From Hydrogenophilales bacterium 16-64-46 (GTDB lineage: Bacteria; Pseudomonadota; Gammaproteobacteria; Burkholderiales; Thiobacillaceae), in NCBI GenBank assembly GCA_002281775.1, contig NCGY01000006.1, forward strand, positions 112,369-176,368: 64,000 nucleotides of DNA, given 5' to 3'. A program made the position numbers and the translations under genes. This document shows, in pieces, positions 45,376-54,977 of the stretch (within the stretch, counting starts at the first letter, position 1; each line of letters begins with the position of its first letter). The notes under the pieces were generated by a model. It made no database searches, was not told the origin of the DNA, and worked only from the letters and a program-made list of their open reading frames with translations.

Positions 45376-46413
45376 GTGAATATTGTCGCCGACCGTCTGC
45401 CCGAGCAGCTCGCGCGCGGGCTGGCTGCGTTATACGTGGTGACGGGTGACGAACCGCTCGCGGCCCAGGAAGCGGGCGACGCCATCCGCGCGGCGGCGCG
45501 CGCGGCCGGCCACACCGAACGCAGCGTTCACACGGTGCAGGGAAAATACAACTGGCAGGGGCTGTTTGCCAGCGGCGACAATCTTTCCCTGTTTGCCGAG
45601 CGCCGCCTCACCGAAATCCGCATGCCTTCCGGCAAGCCTGGCGTCGACGGCGCGAAGGCGCTGGAAACCTACGCCGGCAAGTTGCCAACCGATACCCTCA
45701 CGCTGATCAGCCTGCCGGGCCTCGACTGGAAAACCCAGCAGAGCCGCTGGTTTGCCGCGCTGGCCAGGGCGGGCGTGGTGGTCGAGGCGAAGCCGGTCGA
45801 ACGTGCTGCCCTGCCGGGCTGGATCGAACGCCGGCTGGCGAAGCAGGGGCTAAAAGCCGACCGGGACGCGCTGGTGTTTCTCGCGGATCAGGTCGAAGGC
45901 AACCTGCTCGCCGCGCAACAGGAAATCGACAAGCTCGCCCTGTTGCTGCCGCCCGGCAAGGTGACGCGCGTCGACGTCGAGCGCGCGGTCGTCGATGTCA
46001 GCCGGCTCGAAGCCGATGCGCTGGCCGACGCGCTCTACGCCGGCGACGCCGCGCGTTTTGCCCAGACTGTCATCGACCTCCGGGACAGCGGCGAAGCGGT
46101 GCCGGCCATGTTGTGGCAGGTGGCGTCGGCGGTGCAAACCTTGCTCAGGCTAAAATTGGCCGTGACACGGGGCGACAGCCTGCCGGTGCTGTTGCGCGCG
46201 CTGTGGGGGCGCGACAAGCAGCGCGCGCCACAGATCGAGCGCGCACTGAAGCGGCTCGACCTCGGCCAGATTGAACAGGCGCTCGCCCTGCTTGCCCGCA
46301 CCGACCGCCAGTCCAAGGGGCTGGACCGGCTCGGTGACCCCTGGGATAGCCTGCTGGAACTGGGGCGGTTGCTCGCCGCCCCGCAAAAGATTGGAACCGA
46401 ACATGGACGTTAA
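45376..46413 (+). CDS. holA: DNA polymerase III delta subunit HolA
   Basis: A 345-residue clamp-loader subunit. The N-terminal segment [19 protein letters not shown] has the delta family pattern without a functional P-loop. The collar and C-terminal helices ([15 protein letters not shown]) are typical. GTG 45376 is the start. Its end overlaps proA by 11 bp, so it is coupled to the next gene. Confidence 0.94.
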   Translation: MNIVADRLPEQLARGLAALYVVTGDEPLAAQEAGDAIRAAARAAGHTERSVHTVQGKYNWQGLFASGDNLSLFAERRLTEIRMPSGKPGVDGAKALETYAGKLPTDTLTLISLPGLDWKTQQSRWFAALARAGVVVEAKPVERAALPGWIERRLAKQGLKADRDALVFLADQVEGNLLAAQQEIDKLALLLPPGKVTRVDVERAVVDVSRLEADALADALYAGDAARFAQTVIDLRDSGEAVPAMLWQVASAVQTLLRLKLAVTRGDSLPVLLRALWGRDKQRAPQIERALKRLDLGQIEQALALLARTDRQSKGLDRLGDPWDSLLELGRLLAAPQKIGTEHGR

Positions 46414-47680
46414 GCAGTACATGCAGACCGTGGGACGCCAAGCGCGCGAAGCCTCGCGTGCCATTGCCCGCGCCGACACCAACCAGAAGAACCGCGCGCT
46501 CGTCGCGATCGCCGCCGCGATCCGTCGCGACGCGGCGAAACTGCTCGCTGCCAACGCGCGCGACATGGAACATGCACGCCATTCCGGCTACGACACGGCA
46601 CTGCTCGACCGCCTGGCGCTCAGCGAAAAAACCGTCGCCGGCATGGCCGAAGGCCTGGAACAGATTGCCGCGCTGCCCGACCCGGTCGGCGAGATCGATG
46701 GTCTGAAATTCCGCCCGTCCGGCATCCAGGTCGGTAAGATGCGGGTGCCGCTCGGCGTCATCGGCATCATCTACGAGGCGCGCCCGAACGTGACGGCGGA
46801 CGCGGCCGGCCTGTGCCTCAAATCCGGCAATGCGGCGATCCTGCGCGGCGGCTCCGAGGCGCTGCATTCCAACCAAGCGGTCGCCGCCTGTGTGCGTGAA
46901 GGGCTGGAAGTTGCCGGGCTGCCCGCGACAGTCGTGCAGGTGGTCGAGACCACCGACCGCGCGGCGGTGGGCGAGCTCATCACCATGAAGGATTACGTCG
47001 ACGTGATCGTGCCGCGCGGCGGCAAGGGCCTGATCGAGCGCATCACCGGCGAGGCACGGGTGCCGGTGATCAAGCATCTGCACGGCAACTGCCATGTGTA
47101 CGTGGACGACCGCGCTGACCTGGCCAAGGCACTCAAGATCGTCGAGAACGCCAAGACCCAGCGTTACGGTACCTGCAACACCACCGAATCATTGCTCGTC
47201 GCGCGCGGTGTTGCGTCGGCAGCCTTGCCGGATATCGGCAGAATGCTCGCTGGCAAGGGCGTGGAAATGCGCGGCTGCGCCGAGGCGCTGGCGATCCTGA
47301 ACGTGGCCGGGATCGATCCGGCAAAGCTCGTCGCTGCGGTGGAGGCTGACTGGCACGAGGAATACCTCGGCCCGATCATCGCGGTGAAGGTCGTCGCCGA
47401 CCTCGATGAAGCGATTCGCCACATCAATACCCATGGTTCGCAGCACACCGATGCCATCGTCACGCAAGACTACGGCCGCGCGCGCCGCTTCCTGCGCGAA
47501 GTCGATTCGGCCAGCGTGATCGTCAACGCCTCGACCCGCTTTGCCGATGGCTTTGAATATGGCCTGGGCGCGGAGATCGGCATTTCCACCGACAAGATTC
47601 ACGCGCGTGGCCCGGTGGGGCTCGAAGGGCTCACCAGCCAGAAATGGGTGGTGCTGGGCGACGGGCACGTGCGCGGCTGA
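46403..47680 (+). CDS. proA: gamma-glutamyl phosphate reductase ProA
   Basis: A 425-residue NADPH-dependent dehydrogenase that forms glutamate semialdehyde in proline synthesis. The catalytic cysteine is in [15 protein letters not shown](P)-fold blocks [14 protein letters not shown] and [15 protein letters not shown] are intact. ATG 46403 ([14 protein letters not shown]) lies inside holA; longer in-frame starts would add holA-overlapping residues. Glutamate 5-kinase is not in this window. Confidence 0.97.
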   Translation: MDVKQYMQTVGRQAREASRAIARADTNQKNRALVAIAAAIRRDAAKLLAANARDMEHARHSGYDTALLDRLALSEKTVAGMAEGLEQIAALPDPVGEIDGLKFRPSGIQVGKMRVPLGVIGIIYEARPNVTADAAGLCLKSGNAAILRGGSEALHSNQAVAACVREGLEVAGLPATVVQVVETTDRAAVGELITMKDYVDVIVPRGGKGLIERITGEARVPVIKHLHGNCHVYVDDRADLAKALKIVENAKTQRYGTCNTTESLLVARGVASAALPDIGRMLAGKGVEMRGCAEALAILNVAGIDPAKLVAAVEADWHEEYLGPIIAVKVVADLDEAIRHINTHGSQHTDAIVTQDYGRARRFLREVDSASVIVNASTRFADGFEYGLGAEIGISTDKIHARGPVGLEGLTSQKWVVLGDGHVRG

Positions 47681-47683
47681 TCC

Positions 47684-48157
47684 ATGGCTGACTTGCTCGC
47701 CCATCCCTTCGTCCTCGGCCTGCTGTTGGGGTTGACCGCTGCGCTCGTCGTCGCGGTCAGCGGCTGGAACCAGCGGCGCGCGCTCAATCGTGAACTGAGA
47801 GACCTGCAGAAGCATCTGCACACCCAGCTCACCATCAACGCCCAGGGCAATCAGGCCACGCAGCAGGAATTGCAGACACTGAAACAACAGAACGAAAACC
47901 TGCGCATTTCGCTCGCCACGCTCCAGGCCAAGCCGGACAAGGCCGAGCAGCGCCTGCTCTACGTGTACGACCGGGCGATCCGGATGATGAGCGAGAAGGC
48001 GCCGGGCTTTGCACCCTCGTGGGAAGCCATGCTGCGGGAGGCGGAGCAAGAGATCGCGCAGGCCGACACCGGGTTGGTCGCCTGGGTGCGCAAGTCCTTC
48101 CGTCCCTTGCGCGGCGGCGATGCGCCGCCGCGCATTCCACCGCCCGGTGACGCCTGA
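47684..48157 (+). CDS. membrane-anchored coiled-coil protein, hypothetical
   Basis: Not recognised as a named family. It has 157 residues. One N-terminal helix (FVLGLLLGLTAALVVAVSGW) anchors it, and a glutamine-rich coiled coil follows (about 30-85, LNRELRDLQKHLHTQL; QQELQTLKQQNENLRISL), then a short helical domain and a proline-rich end. The gap to proA is 3 bp and it overlaps nadD by 11 bp, so it is expressed with the housekeeping operon. A structural or scaffold role is possible. Confidence 0.75.
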   Translation: MADLLAHPFVLGLLLGLTAALVVAVSGWNQRRALNRELRDLQKHLHTQLTINAQGNQATQQELQTLKQQNENLRISLATLQAKPDKAEQRLLYVYDRAIRMMSEKAPGFAPSWEAMLREAEQEIAQADTGLVAWVRKSFRPLRGGDAPPRIPPPGDA

Positions 48158-48824
48158 GGTGGAAATATCCACCACGCGCGTCACCGGGGCCATCGGTCTG
48201 TATGGCGGCACCTTCGACCCCATCCACCTCGCGCATCTGCGGCTGGCCGAAGAGCTCGCCGACGCGCTGGAACTGGCCCAGGTCCGCTTCGTGCCGTCGG
48301 GTGTGCCGCCGCATCGCGCTGCCCCCGTCGCCAGCGCGCCGCACCGGCTGGCGATGACGCGGTTCGCGGTCGCCGGCAATCCGCGTTTTGTGGTTGATGC
48401 GCGCGAGGTCGAGCGCGCCGGGCCGAGCTACATGGTCGATACGCTCGCATCCCTGCGCAGCGAACTGGGTGACTCGCAGCCGCTGTGGCTGCTGCTCGGT
48501 GCCGATTCGTTTCTGGGCCTGCCCGGCTGGCACGACTGGACGCGGCTGTTCGCGCTGGCGCACATTGCCGTGGCCGAGCGGCCGGGCGCGTCGCTATTGC
48601 AGTCCGATGCGCTGCCCGACGCGCTGCGCGCCGAAATCGCCGCGCGCCGGGTCGCCGACGGCTCGGCAGCCGGCCCCGCCGGCACGGTGCTGCTGCGGCA
48701 CATGACGCCACTGGACATCTCGGCCACTGCCATCCGCGAGGCACTGGCGCGCGGGCACAGCGCCCGCTATTTGCTGCCCGATTCCGTACTCGATTACATC
48801 CAGGAAAACCAACTCTACGCATGA
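48147..48824 (+). CDS. nadD: nicotinate-nucleotide adenylyltransferase NadD
   Basis: A 225-residue nucleotidyltransferase making NaAD in NAD synthesis. GLYGGTFDPIHLAHLRLAEE carries the (H/T)xGH-type motif, and ISATAIREALARG carries the ISSTxxR-type motif. GTG 48147 overlaps the previous gene by 11 bp; a second GTG four codons later (48159) is equally likely from the sequence. It is coupled to rsfS. Confidence 0.93.
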   Translation: MTPEVEISTTRVTGAIGLYGGTFDPIHLAHLRLAEELADALELAQVRFVPSGVPPHRAAPVASAPHRLAMTRFAVAGNPRFVVDAREVERAGPSYMVDTLASLRSELGDSQPLWLLLGADSFLGLPGWHDWTRLFALAHIAVAERPGASLLQSDALPDALRAEIAARRVADGSAAGPAGTVLLRHMTPLDISATAIREALARGHSARYLLPDSVLDYIQENQLYA

Positions 48825-49174
48825 ACATCAAAGCCAAGACCCAACTCATTGTCGACGCGCTCGAAGACGTTAAGGCACGCGACATCGTCGTGATCGACAC
48901 CCGCAAGCTCACTTCGCTGTTCGAGTGCATGGTGATCGCCACCGGCGAATCGAACCGGCAGACCCGCGCGCTCGCCGCCAACGTACACGACAAGGTCAAG
49001 GCCGCCGGCGAATACGTCGGCAACACCGAAGGCGAGGGCACGGGCGACTGGGTGCTGCTCGACCTGGGCGAGGTCATCGTCCATGTGATGCTGCCGGCCG
49101 TCCGTGCGCATTACAATCTCGAAGAACTGTGGGGGGCGGGCCAGGCGGCACGCGCACGCAGCGCAGCCAAGTAA
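48821..49174 (+). CDS. rsfS: ribosome silencing factor RsfS
   Basis: A 117-residue protein that binds ribosomal protein L14 and blocks subunit joining in starvation. The core DIVVIDTRKLTSLFECMVIATGESNRQ and GDWVLLDLGEVIVHVMLP are the family signature. ATG 48821 overlaps the nadD stop by 4 bp. The nadD-rsfS-rlmH order is conserved. Confidence 0.95.
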   Translation: MNIKAKTQLIVDALEDVKARDIVVIDTRKLTSLFECMVIATGESNRQTRALAANVHDKVKAAGEYVGNTEGEGTGDWVLLDLGEVIVHVMLPAVRAHYNLEELWGAGQAARARSAAK

Positions 49175-49177
49175 ATC

Positions 49178-49648
49178 GTGAAGCTCACCCTCATTGCCGT
49201 CGGCCACAAAATGCCGGACTGGATCGCGGCGGGGGTCGAGGATTACACGCGGCGGATGCCGCCGGACCTGCCGATGAAGCTCATCGAGATCAAGCCGGGG
49301 CATCGCGTGGCCGGGGAGGACGGCGAGAAGGCTCGGAAAATCGAGGCCGAACGCATCCTCGCCGCGCTACCGGCAGGCAGCCTGCCGGTAGCGCTGGACG
49401 AGCGCGGCACGCAGCTGACGACGCGCGAACTGGCAGACTGGCTCGCCGGCTGGATGAACGAAGGCATCTCGCCCGCCTTCATCATCGGCGGCGCGGATGG
49501 GCTGGACGCGAGCGTCAAGAGCCGCGCAGGCCGGCTGCTGGGGCTGTCGAGACTGACCCTGCCGCATGCCCTGGCGCGGGTGATGCTGGTGGAGCAGGTG
49601 TACCGGGCGGCGTGCATTTTGAAAAACCATCCCTACCATCGGGATTAA
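49178..49648 (+). CDS. rlmH: 23S rRNA pseudouridine-1915 N3-methyltransferase RlmH
   Basis: A 156-residue SPOUT methyltransferase acting on the 70S ribosome. The SAM-binding knot [18 protein letters not shown] and the C-terminus [14 protein letters not shown] are diagnostic. GTG 49178 lies 3 bases after the rsfS stop. Confidence 0.95.
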   Translation: MKLTLIAVGHKMPDWIAAGVEDYTRRMPPDLPMKLIEIKPGHRVAGEDGEKARKIEAERILAALPAGSLPVALDERGTQLTTRELADWLAGWMNEGISPAFIIGGADGLDASVKSRAGRLLGLSRLTLPHALARVMLVEQVYRAACILKNHPYHRD

Positions 49649-49667
49649 AGCTGACGAAGACACAACT

Positions 49668-50279
49668 ATGCTGGTCGACAAACGCATCTATCTGGCCTCG
49701 CAATCACCCCGCCGCCGCGAGCTGCTGAAGCAGATCGGGGTCGCGTTTGACGTGTTGCCCCTGCGCGCGGTCGCCGGCCGTCTGGATGTGGTGGAAATCC
49801 CGCTTGCGGAAGAAACCGCGGTGGCGTTCGCCCAGCGCATGGCGGCGGAAAAGGCTGCGTGTGGCTGGCATGCCGTGGATCTGCGGCACCTGCTGCGTTT
49901 TCCGGTGCTGGGCGCGGACACCGTGGTCGAGCTCGACGGTGCCATCCTGGGCAAGCCCGCCGACCGCGCCGAGGCGGAATCCATGCTGATGCGCCTGTCG
50001 GGCAAGGTGCATCACGTCCACACGGCGGTGGCGATCAAGCATGAAAACCGCATCGAGGCCCGGCTGTCCACGTCGGTCGTACGGTTTGCCAGGCTCGACG
50101 CCAGCACCATCGCGCGCTACCTGGATTCCGGCGAATATCTGGGCAAGGCCGGTGCCTATGGCATCCAGGGGCGTGCCGGGGCGTTCGTCGAGCACATCGA
50201 CGGCAGCTACAGCGGCATCATGGGTCTGCCGTTATACGATACGGCCGGGTTGCTCCGGGTGTTCGGCCTGACAGTCTGA
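49668..50279 (+). CDS. maf: Maf-family nucleoside triphosphate pyrophosphatase
   Basis: A 203-residue house-cleaning enzyme that hydrolyses dTTP/UTP or modified nucleotides. The motifs are [37 protein letters not shown] and [24 protein letters not shown]. The YhdE-type specificity (dTTP/UTP) is likely from the ASQSPRR start but not certain. It is part of the leuS-rng block. Confidence 0.92.
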   Translation: MLVDKRIYLASQSPRRRELLKQIGVAFDVLPLRAVAGRLDVVEIPLAEETAVAFAQRMAAEKAACGWHAVDLRHLLRFPVLGADTVVELDGAILGKPADRAEAESMLMRLSGKVHHVHTAVAIKHENRIEARLSTSVVRFARLDASTIARYLDSGEYLGKAGAYGIQGRAGAFVEHIDGSYSGIMGLPLYDTAGLLRVFGLTV

Positions 50280-50346
50280 TACGTGTTTTCACATCCGGGC
50301 GGATGGCAGCCGTCCGCCCCGATCTGAAAATCCATCGGGCTCTGCC

Positions 50347-51798
50347 ATGAGCGAAGAAATCCTCGTCAACGTCACGCCGCAGGAAACGCGGGTGGCGGTC
50401 ATGCACCTGGGTGCGGTGCAGGAACTCCACATTGAGCGCGCGCAGTGCCGCGGGCTGGTGTCGAACATCTACATGGGGCGCGTGGTGCGCGTGCTGCCCG
50501 GGATGCAGTCGGCCTTCATCGACGTGGGGCTGGAGCGCGCGGCTTTCCTGCACGTGGCCGACATCTGGGGAGACCGTCACGCCGGCGAGCCCGAGCGTCC
50601 CATCGAGCAGATCCTGCACGAGGGGCAGTCGCTCATGGTGCAGGTGATCAAGGACCCCATCGGCACGAAGGGTGCGCGGCTGTCCACGCAGATCAGCTTT
50701 GCCGGACGCTACCTCGTCTATCTACCGCAGGAAACCCACATCGGCATCTCGCAGAAAATCGAAGGCGAGGAAGAACGCGAGCACCTGCGCCAGAAACTCC
50801 ATGACCTGATGCCGCCCGACGCCACCGGCGGTTTCATCGTGCGCACCATGGCCGAAACCGCCGAGGATGCGGAGATCGAGGCCGATATCGCCTACCTGCA
50901 GCGGCTATGGCAGCGCATCCGGGAACGCGGCAACTGCATCGTACCCTGCCTGCTGTACCAGGACCTCGACCTGTCGCTGCGTGTGCTGCGCGACTTCGTC
51001 AACCGCGACACGGGGCGCATCCTGATCGATTCGCGCGAAACCTACCAGCGCATGCTCGATTTCGCCCACAACTACACCCAGACGGTCGCCGACAAACTCC
51101 AGCATTACGGCGCGGATCGTCCGCTGTTCGACGTCTACGGCATTGAAGGGGAAATCGAAAAGGCGCTCGGTCGCCGCGTCGACCTCAAGTCAGGCGGCTA
51201 TCTCATCATCGACCAGACCGAAGCCCTGACCACAGCCGACGTGAATACCGGCGGCTTCGTCGGCGCACGCAACTTCGACGACACCATCTTCAAGACCAAC
51301 CTCGAAGCCGCGCAGGCCATTGCCCGCCAACTGCGCCTCAGGAACCTGGGCGGCATCGTCATCATCGACTTCATCGACATGGACAACCCGGCGCACCAGG
51401 AAGCGGTGCTCGCCGAGCTGAAGAAGGCGCTGGCGCGCGACCCCACGCGCACCACCGTGAGCGGATTTTCGGCGCTGGGCCTGGTTGAAATGACGCGCAA
51501 GCGCACGCGCGAATCGCTGGCCCATATCCTGTGCGAACCCTGTCCCACCTGCCAGGGGCGCGGCGAGATCAAGACCGCGCAGACTGTGTGCTACGACGTG
51601 CTGCGCGAAATCCTCCGCGAGGCGCGCCAGTTCGACGCGCGGGAATTCCGCATCGTCGCCGCGCAGAGCGTGATCGACCTGTTCCTCGACGAGGAATCCG
51701 GTAGCCTCGCGCAGCTGATCGAGTTCATTGGCAAGCCGGTGTCGATGCAGGTCGAGACGAGCTACCCGCAGGAACAGTACGACATCATTCTGCTGTGA
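50347..51798 (+). CDS. rng: ribonuclease G
   Basis: A 483-residue endonuclease for 16S rRNA 5' maturation and mRNA decay. The N-terminal S1 domain (about 35-130) is followed by the catalytic domain with metal-binding residues (VIIDFIDMDNPAHQE), TVSGFSALGLVEMTRKR and the zinc-link CEPCPTCQG. There is no long C-terminal scaffold, which separates it from RNase E. ATG 50347 is the natural start. It ends the housekeeping block; the glycosylase gene follows after 52 bp. Confidence 0.95.
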   Translation: MSEEILVNVTPQETRVAVMHLGAVQELHIERAQCRGLVSNIYMGRVVRVLPGMQSAFIDVGLERAAFLHVADIWGDRHAGEPERPIEQILHEGQSLMVQVIKDPIGTKGARLSTQISFAGRYLVYLPQETHIGISQKIEGEEEREHLRQKLHDLMPPDATGGFIVRTMAETAEDAEIEADIAYLQRLWQRIRERGNCIVPCLLYQDLDLSLRVLRDFVNRDTGRILIDSRETYQRMLDFAHNYTQTVADKLQHYGADRPLFDVYGIEGEIEKALGRRVDLKSGGYLIIDQTEALTTADVNTGGFVGARNFDDTIFKTNLEAAQAIARQLRLRNLGGIVIIDFIDMDNPAHQEAVLAELKKALARDPTRTTVSGFSALGLVEMTRKRTRESLAHILCEPCPTCQGRGEIKTAQTVCYDVLREILREARQFDAREFRIVAAQSVIDLFLDEESGSLAQLIEFIGKPVSMQVETSYPQEQYDIILL

Positions 51799-51850
51799 GT
51801 GGGGAGGTGCGCCTTGACGCGTGATTCGCACGAGCGGGAGGCCTGACAGG

Positions 51851-52474
51851 GTGCCGCGTGCCCCGGCCTACTGGCACACTGCGTGCGCCGAGCTAGCCGC
51901 TGCCGACCCAGTGATGGCCACGCTTATCGCGCGCTATCCCGACTGCGTGCTCGGTACGCGCAGCGACCCGTTCCACACGCTTGCGCGCGCAATCGTCGGG
52001 CAGCAGATTTCGGTGAAGGCCGCCGACAGCATCTGGGCGAGATTTGAGCAATGTGCCGAAAGCGTCGTGCCGGACAGAATCGCCGCGCTGGAAGCAGAAA
52101 CCCTCGCCGCCTGTGGATTGAGCCGCCGCAAGGTCGAATACCTGCAGGACTTGGCCGGCCATTTCCTCGACGGCCGCATCCAGCCTACGCGCTGGAAGAA
52201 GCAGGACGACGAGACCGTCATCGCCGAACTGATCGACGTGCGCGGCATCGGCCGCTGGACCGCCGAAATGTTCCTGATCTTCAACCTGCGCCGCCCCGAC
52301 GTATGGCCAGTCGACGACATCGGCCTGCAGAAGGCCGTGGCGCTGCATTATCTGGAGGGCGAACGCCCCGGTCTCGCCGCCCTGCGTGCGCATGGCCTGC
52401 GCCATGCGCCCTGGCGCACGGTGGCGACCTGGTATCTCTGGCGCAGCCTGGACCCGGTCGTCGTGCAGTATTAA
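51851..52474 (+). CDS. AlkA-like DNA-3-methyladenine glycosylase
   Basis: A 207-residue HhH-GPD glycosylase that removes alkylated bases. ARAIVGQQISVKAADSIWARFE is the entry helix. The hairpin IDVRGIGRWTAEMFLIF precedes the catalytic aspartate in WPVDDIGLQKAV. There is no iron-sulfur cysteine loop. GTG 51851 has GGGAGG about 10 bases upstream, so I prefer it to an in-frame ATG 30 bases earlier. It converges on the Msr lipoprotein gene. Confidence 0.9.
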   Translation: MPRAPAYWHTACAELAAADPVMATLIARYPDCVLGTRSDPFHTLARAIVGQQISVKAADSIWARFEQCAESVVPDRIAALEAETLAACGLSRRKVEYLQDLAGHFLDGRIQPTRWKKQDDETVIAELIDVRGIGRWTAEMFLIFNLRRPDVWPVDDIGLQKAVALHYLEGERPGLAALRAHGLRHAPWRTVATWYLWRSLDPVVVQY

Positions 52475-52481
52475 CGGAGCT

Positions 52482-53798
52482 TCATTTGTCCGGCACGAAC
52501 TTCAGCACGTTGCCGTTGATGCAGTAGCGCTGGTGCGTGGGCGGCGGACCGTCCTCGAAGACGTGGCCGAGGTGGATGCCGGAGCTGGCGCTGCGGACCT
52601 CGACCCGTTTCATGCCGAGGCTGACATCCTCGTGCAGGGTGATCGAGCCGGGCTGCGGGGTGAAGAAACTGGGCCAGCCGGTGCCGCTTTCGAACTTGGC
52701 GTCGGTTCGGAACAGCGCTGCGCCGGTGATGGGGTCGACAAAGGTGCCGGGCCGTTTTTCGTCCAGATGCGAGCCGGTGAAGGGCGGTTCCGTGCCTTCT
52801 TCAAACGCGATTTTCTGTTGTTCCGGCGTCAGCAGGCGAAACCCCAGCCATTTCCAGAAGCGCGCGGTCTCGCCGTCATAGCCGGTGTAGCGGGCAACTT
52901 CGCGCCCCTGTTCGAAGAGCACAATGGTCGGCGTGGCGAACAGCGCCTTCTCCAGCGTCCAGCCGGCGGGCGGCTGGACGCTGCGTGTGCTGACCACCGG
53001 CACGCCGGCGCGCCAGTGGTCGAGCACATCGGCCTTGAACTGTTCGCAGAAGCGGCAGTGTTCGGCTTCGAACACCACCAGTTGGCGATCAAAGGCCAGC
53101 GCCTTGCCGTCGAGGCGCGGCACCGGGGCGGCAACCGGGGTACCGGAGCCGGGGTAGCGCACCTGCGTGCCGCCCAGGCCACAGTAGCCATTGGGGTTTT
53201 TCGCGAGGTAGTCCTGATGGTAGGTTTCGGCCGGGAAGTAGGCCGTGAGCGGCGCGATTTCGGTGGTGATGGCACCGAAGCCGGCTTTCTCCAGCGCCTG
53301 CTGGTATACCGCACGGGTTTTCTCGGCGGTGGCCAGCTGCGCGGCATCGCCGGTGTAGATGGCGCTGCGGTAGTTGCTGCCGACGTCGTTGCCCTGACGG
53401 TCACCCTGGGTGGGGTCGTGGTTTTCCCAGAACCGGATCAGCACCTTTTCCAGCGTGGTGCGGGTGGGGTCGAAACTCACCTTCACCACTTCCGCGTGGT
53501 TGCGTTTGCCGGATTGGCCACGGCGCAAGGCGCTCTCCTGCGACAGCACGGTTTCGTAGTCACCCGCCACCTCGCCGTTGGCGTAGCCGCTTTCGACGTT
53601 GACCACGCCGGGCAGTTCGGACATGCGCTTTTCCGCGCCCCAGAAGCAGCCCATGCCGAGGACGATGCTCTCGGTCGGGGTGCCGGGGGGAACGGGCGGG
53701 GAAGACGGTGAGGCAGGCGTTTCGCGCGCGCAGGCGGTGGTCAGCAGGCTGGCGCAGAGCATCAGGGTGGCAAGTGGGGTGGAACGTAGACGAATCAT
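52482..53798 (-). CDS. msrAB: MsrA-thioredoxin-MsrB fusion lipoprotein
   Basis: A 438-residue envelope repair enzyme. Cys23 in LLTTAC is a lipobox. The MsrA domain (about 42-200) has catalytic C51 in GMGCFWG. A thioredoxin-like domain with HCRFC follows (about 225-330, CxxC near 250). The MsrB domain (about 335-438) has TGWPSF and catalytic C426 in RYCINGN. The zinc cysteines of many MsrB are replaced (DPITGAALF), and the usual second cysteines are few. The reductant domain lies between MsrA and MsrB, unlike Neisseria PilB where it comes first. It probably takes electrons from an inner membrane DsbD-like partner (inference). Confidence 0.92.
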   Translation of the reverse strand: MIRLRSTPLATLMLCASLLTTACARETPASPSSPPVPPGTPTESIVLGMGCFWGAEKRMSELPGVVNVESGYANGEVAGDYETVLSQESALRRGQSGKRNHAEVVKVSFDPTRTTLEKVLIRFWENHDPTQGDRQGNDVGSNYRSAIYTGDAAQLATAEKTRAVYQQALEKAGFGAITTEIAPLTAYFPAETYHQDYLAKNPNGYCGLGGTQVRYPGSGTPVAAPVPRLDGKALAFDRQLVVFEAEHCRFCEQFKADVLDHWRAGVPVVSTRSVQPPAGWTLEKALFATPTIVLFEQGREVARYTGYDGETARFWKWLGFRLLTPEQQKIAFEEGTEPPFTGSHLDEKRPGTFVDPITGAALFRTDAKFESGTGWPSFFTPQPGSITLHEDVSLGMKRVEVRSASSGIHLGHVFEDGPPPTHQRYCINGNVLKFVPDK

Positions 53799-53880
53799 GG
53801 TGGACTTCCTCGGGGTGTCCGCCGGGGGGCGGGCGGTGCGTGCGCACCCATACAGCTTGGTCGGCGTTCGGCGCGTGACC

Positions 53881-54675
53881 TTACAAGCTCTTGGGATGGA
53901 CCGAGGGGGTGAGGTTCAGTTCAGCCACGACCGGCGCATGGTCGGAGGGCTGCGGCAACTTGCGCATCGCGCGGTCGATGGTGGACGCCGTACATAGGGC
54001 CGCCAGCGGCTCGGACAGGAGAATGTGATCGATCCTCAGCCCCTTGTTTTTCTGGAAGCCCAGCATCCGGTAATCCCACCAGGAGAAGGTTTTGTCCGGC
54101 TGTTCGAACAGCCGGAAGCTGTCCTTGAGGCCCAGCGCGAGAAGTTTCTGGAAGCGTTCGCGTTCCGGCGGCGAGACGAGCACGCCGTCTTGCCAGGCTG
54201 CGGGGTCGTGTACGTCACGGTCGTCCGGGGCGATGTTGTAATCGCCCAGCACAGCAAGCTGGGGATGGCGGGTCAATTCGTCCGCAAGCCAGCCGGTCAG
54301 CGCGTCGAACCAGGCGAGCTTGTAAGGGTATTTGTCGGAATCGAGCGCTTGACCATTGGGGCAGTACACCCCCACCAGACGCACCCCGCCCACGGTGCCG
54401 GCGACGACCCGCTTCTGTTCGTCGGCGAAGCCGGGAATGCCGAACTGCACGTCGGCAATCGGATGGCGGCTGACAATCGCCACGCCGTTGTAGGTCTTCT
54501 GGCCGGTGTATGCCACCCGGTAGCCCGCTGCCTCGATCTCGGCGACGGGGAAGTTTTCATCGGTGAGCTTGGTTTCCTGCAGGCAGACCGCGTCGGGCTG
54601 GCGGGTGGCGAGAAAGTCCAGCAGCTGCGGCAGGCGGACCTTGAGTGAGTTGACGTTCCAGGCGGCGATTTTCAT
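53881..54675 (-). CDS. xth: exonuclease III
   Basis: A 264-residue AP endonuclease and 3'-5' exonuclease of base-excision repair. The motifs are MKIAAWNVNSLKVRLPQLL, VCLQETKL with the metal-binding Glu, LGDYNIAPDD, the loop WDYRMLGFQKNKGLRIDHILLS and the final SDHAPV. ATG 54675 matches the family start. It is divergent from the polyketide synthase gene. Confidence 0.95.
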   Translation of the reverse strand: MKIAAWNVNSLKVRLPQLLDFLATRQPDAVCLQETKLTDENFPVAEIEAAGYRVAYTGQKTYNGVAIVSRHPIADVQFGIPGFADEQKRVVAGTVGGVRLVGVYCPNGQALDSDKYPYKLAWFDALTGWLADELTRHPQLAVLGDYNIAPDDRDVHDPAAWQDGVLVSPPERERFQKLLALGLKDSFRLFEQPDKTFSWWDYRMLGFQKNKGLRIDHILLSEPLAALCTASTIDRAMRKLPQPSDHAPVVAELNLTPSVHPKSL

Positions 54676-54977
54676 CTGTATGACTTACGAACTGTTTTAG
54701 TATATGAACAAATGGTGAACCGTTTTCCGGGCGTCTGCCGGGGAGCGGGGGCACACAACGGGATCCAGCCGAGAGGATACACGTGCCATTCGATCCGTCA
54801 TGCCGGACGCAAACCGGGGCGCAGCCCTTTCCAGCCTCACGGGCGCGGACAGAGGACAGCAGGACCGGGAACAGGGGAAAGGGCTTGCGCTACCGGGGGG
54901 CTGGGAGGGGCAGGGTCTGGATGCGCTGACGCAGTGTGCGTCGGCGATGCCGTGATGTCAGGGTGAGGACGGGAGTC
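54676..54977. other. divergent promoter region between xth and the polyketide synthase gene
   Basis: These 302 bases contain no convincing gene. An A/T-richer stretch near xth (54676-54715, with TAGTATATGAAC) may hold the promoters. The remainder is GC-rich with no regular repeat or terminator that I can see. I found no operator with clear symmetry. Confidence 0.5.
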
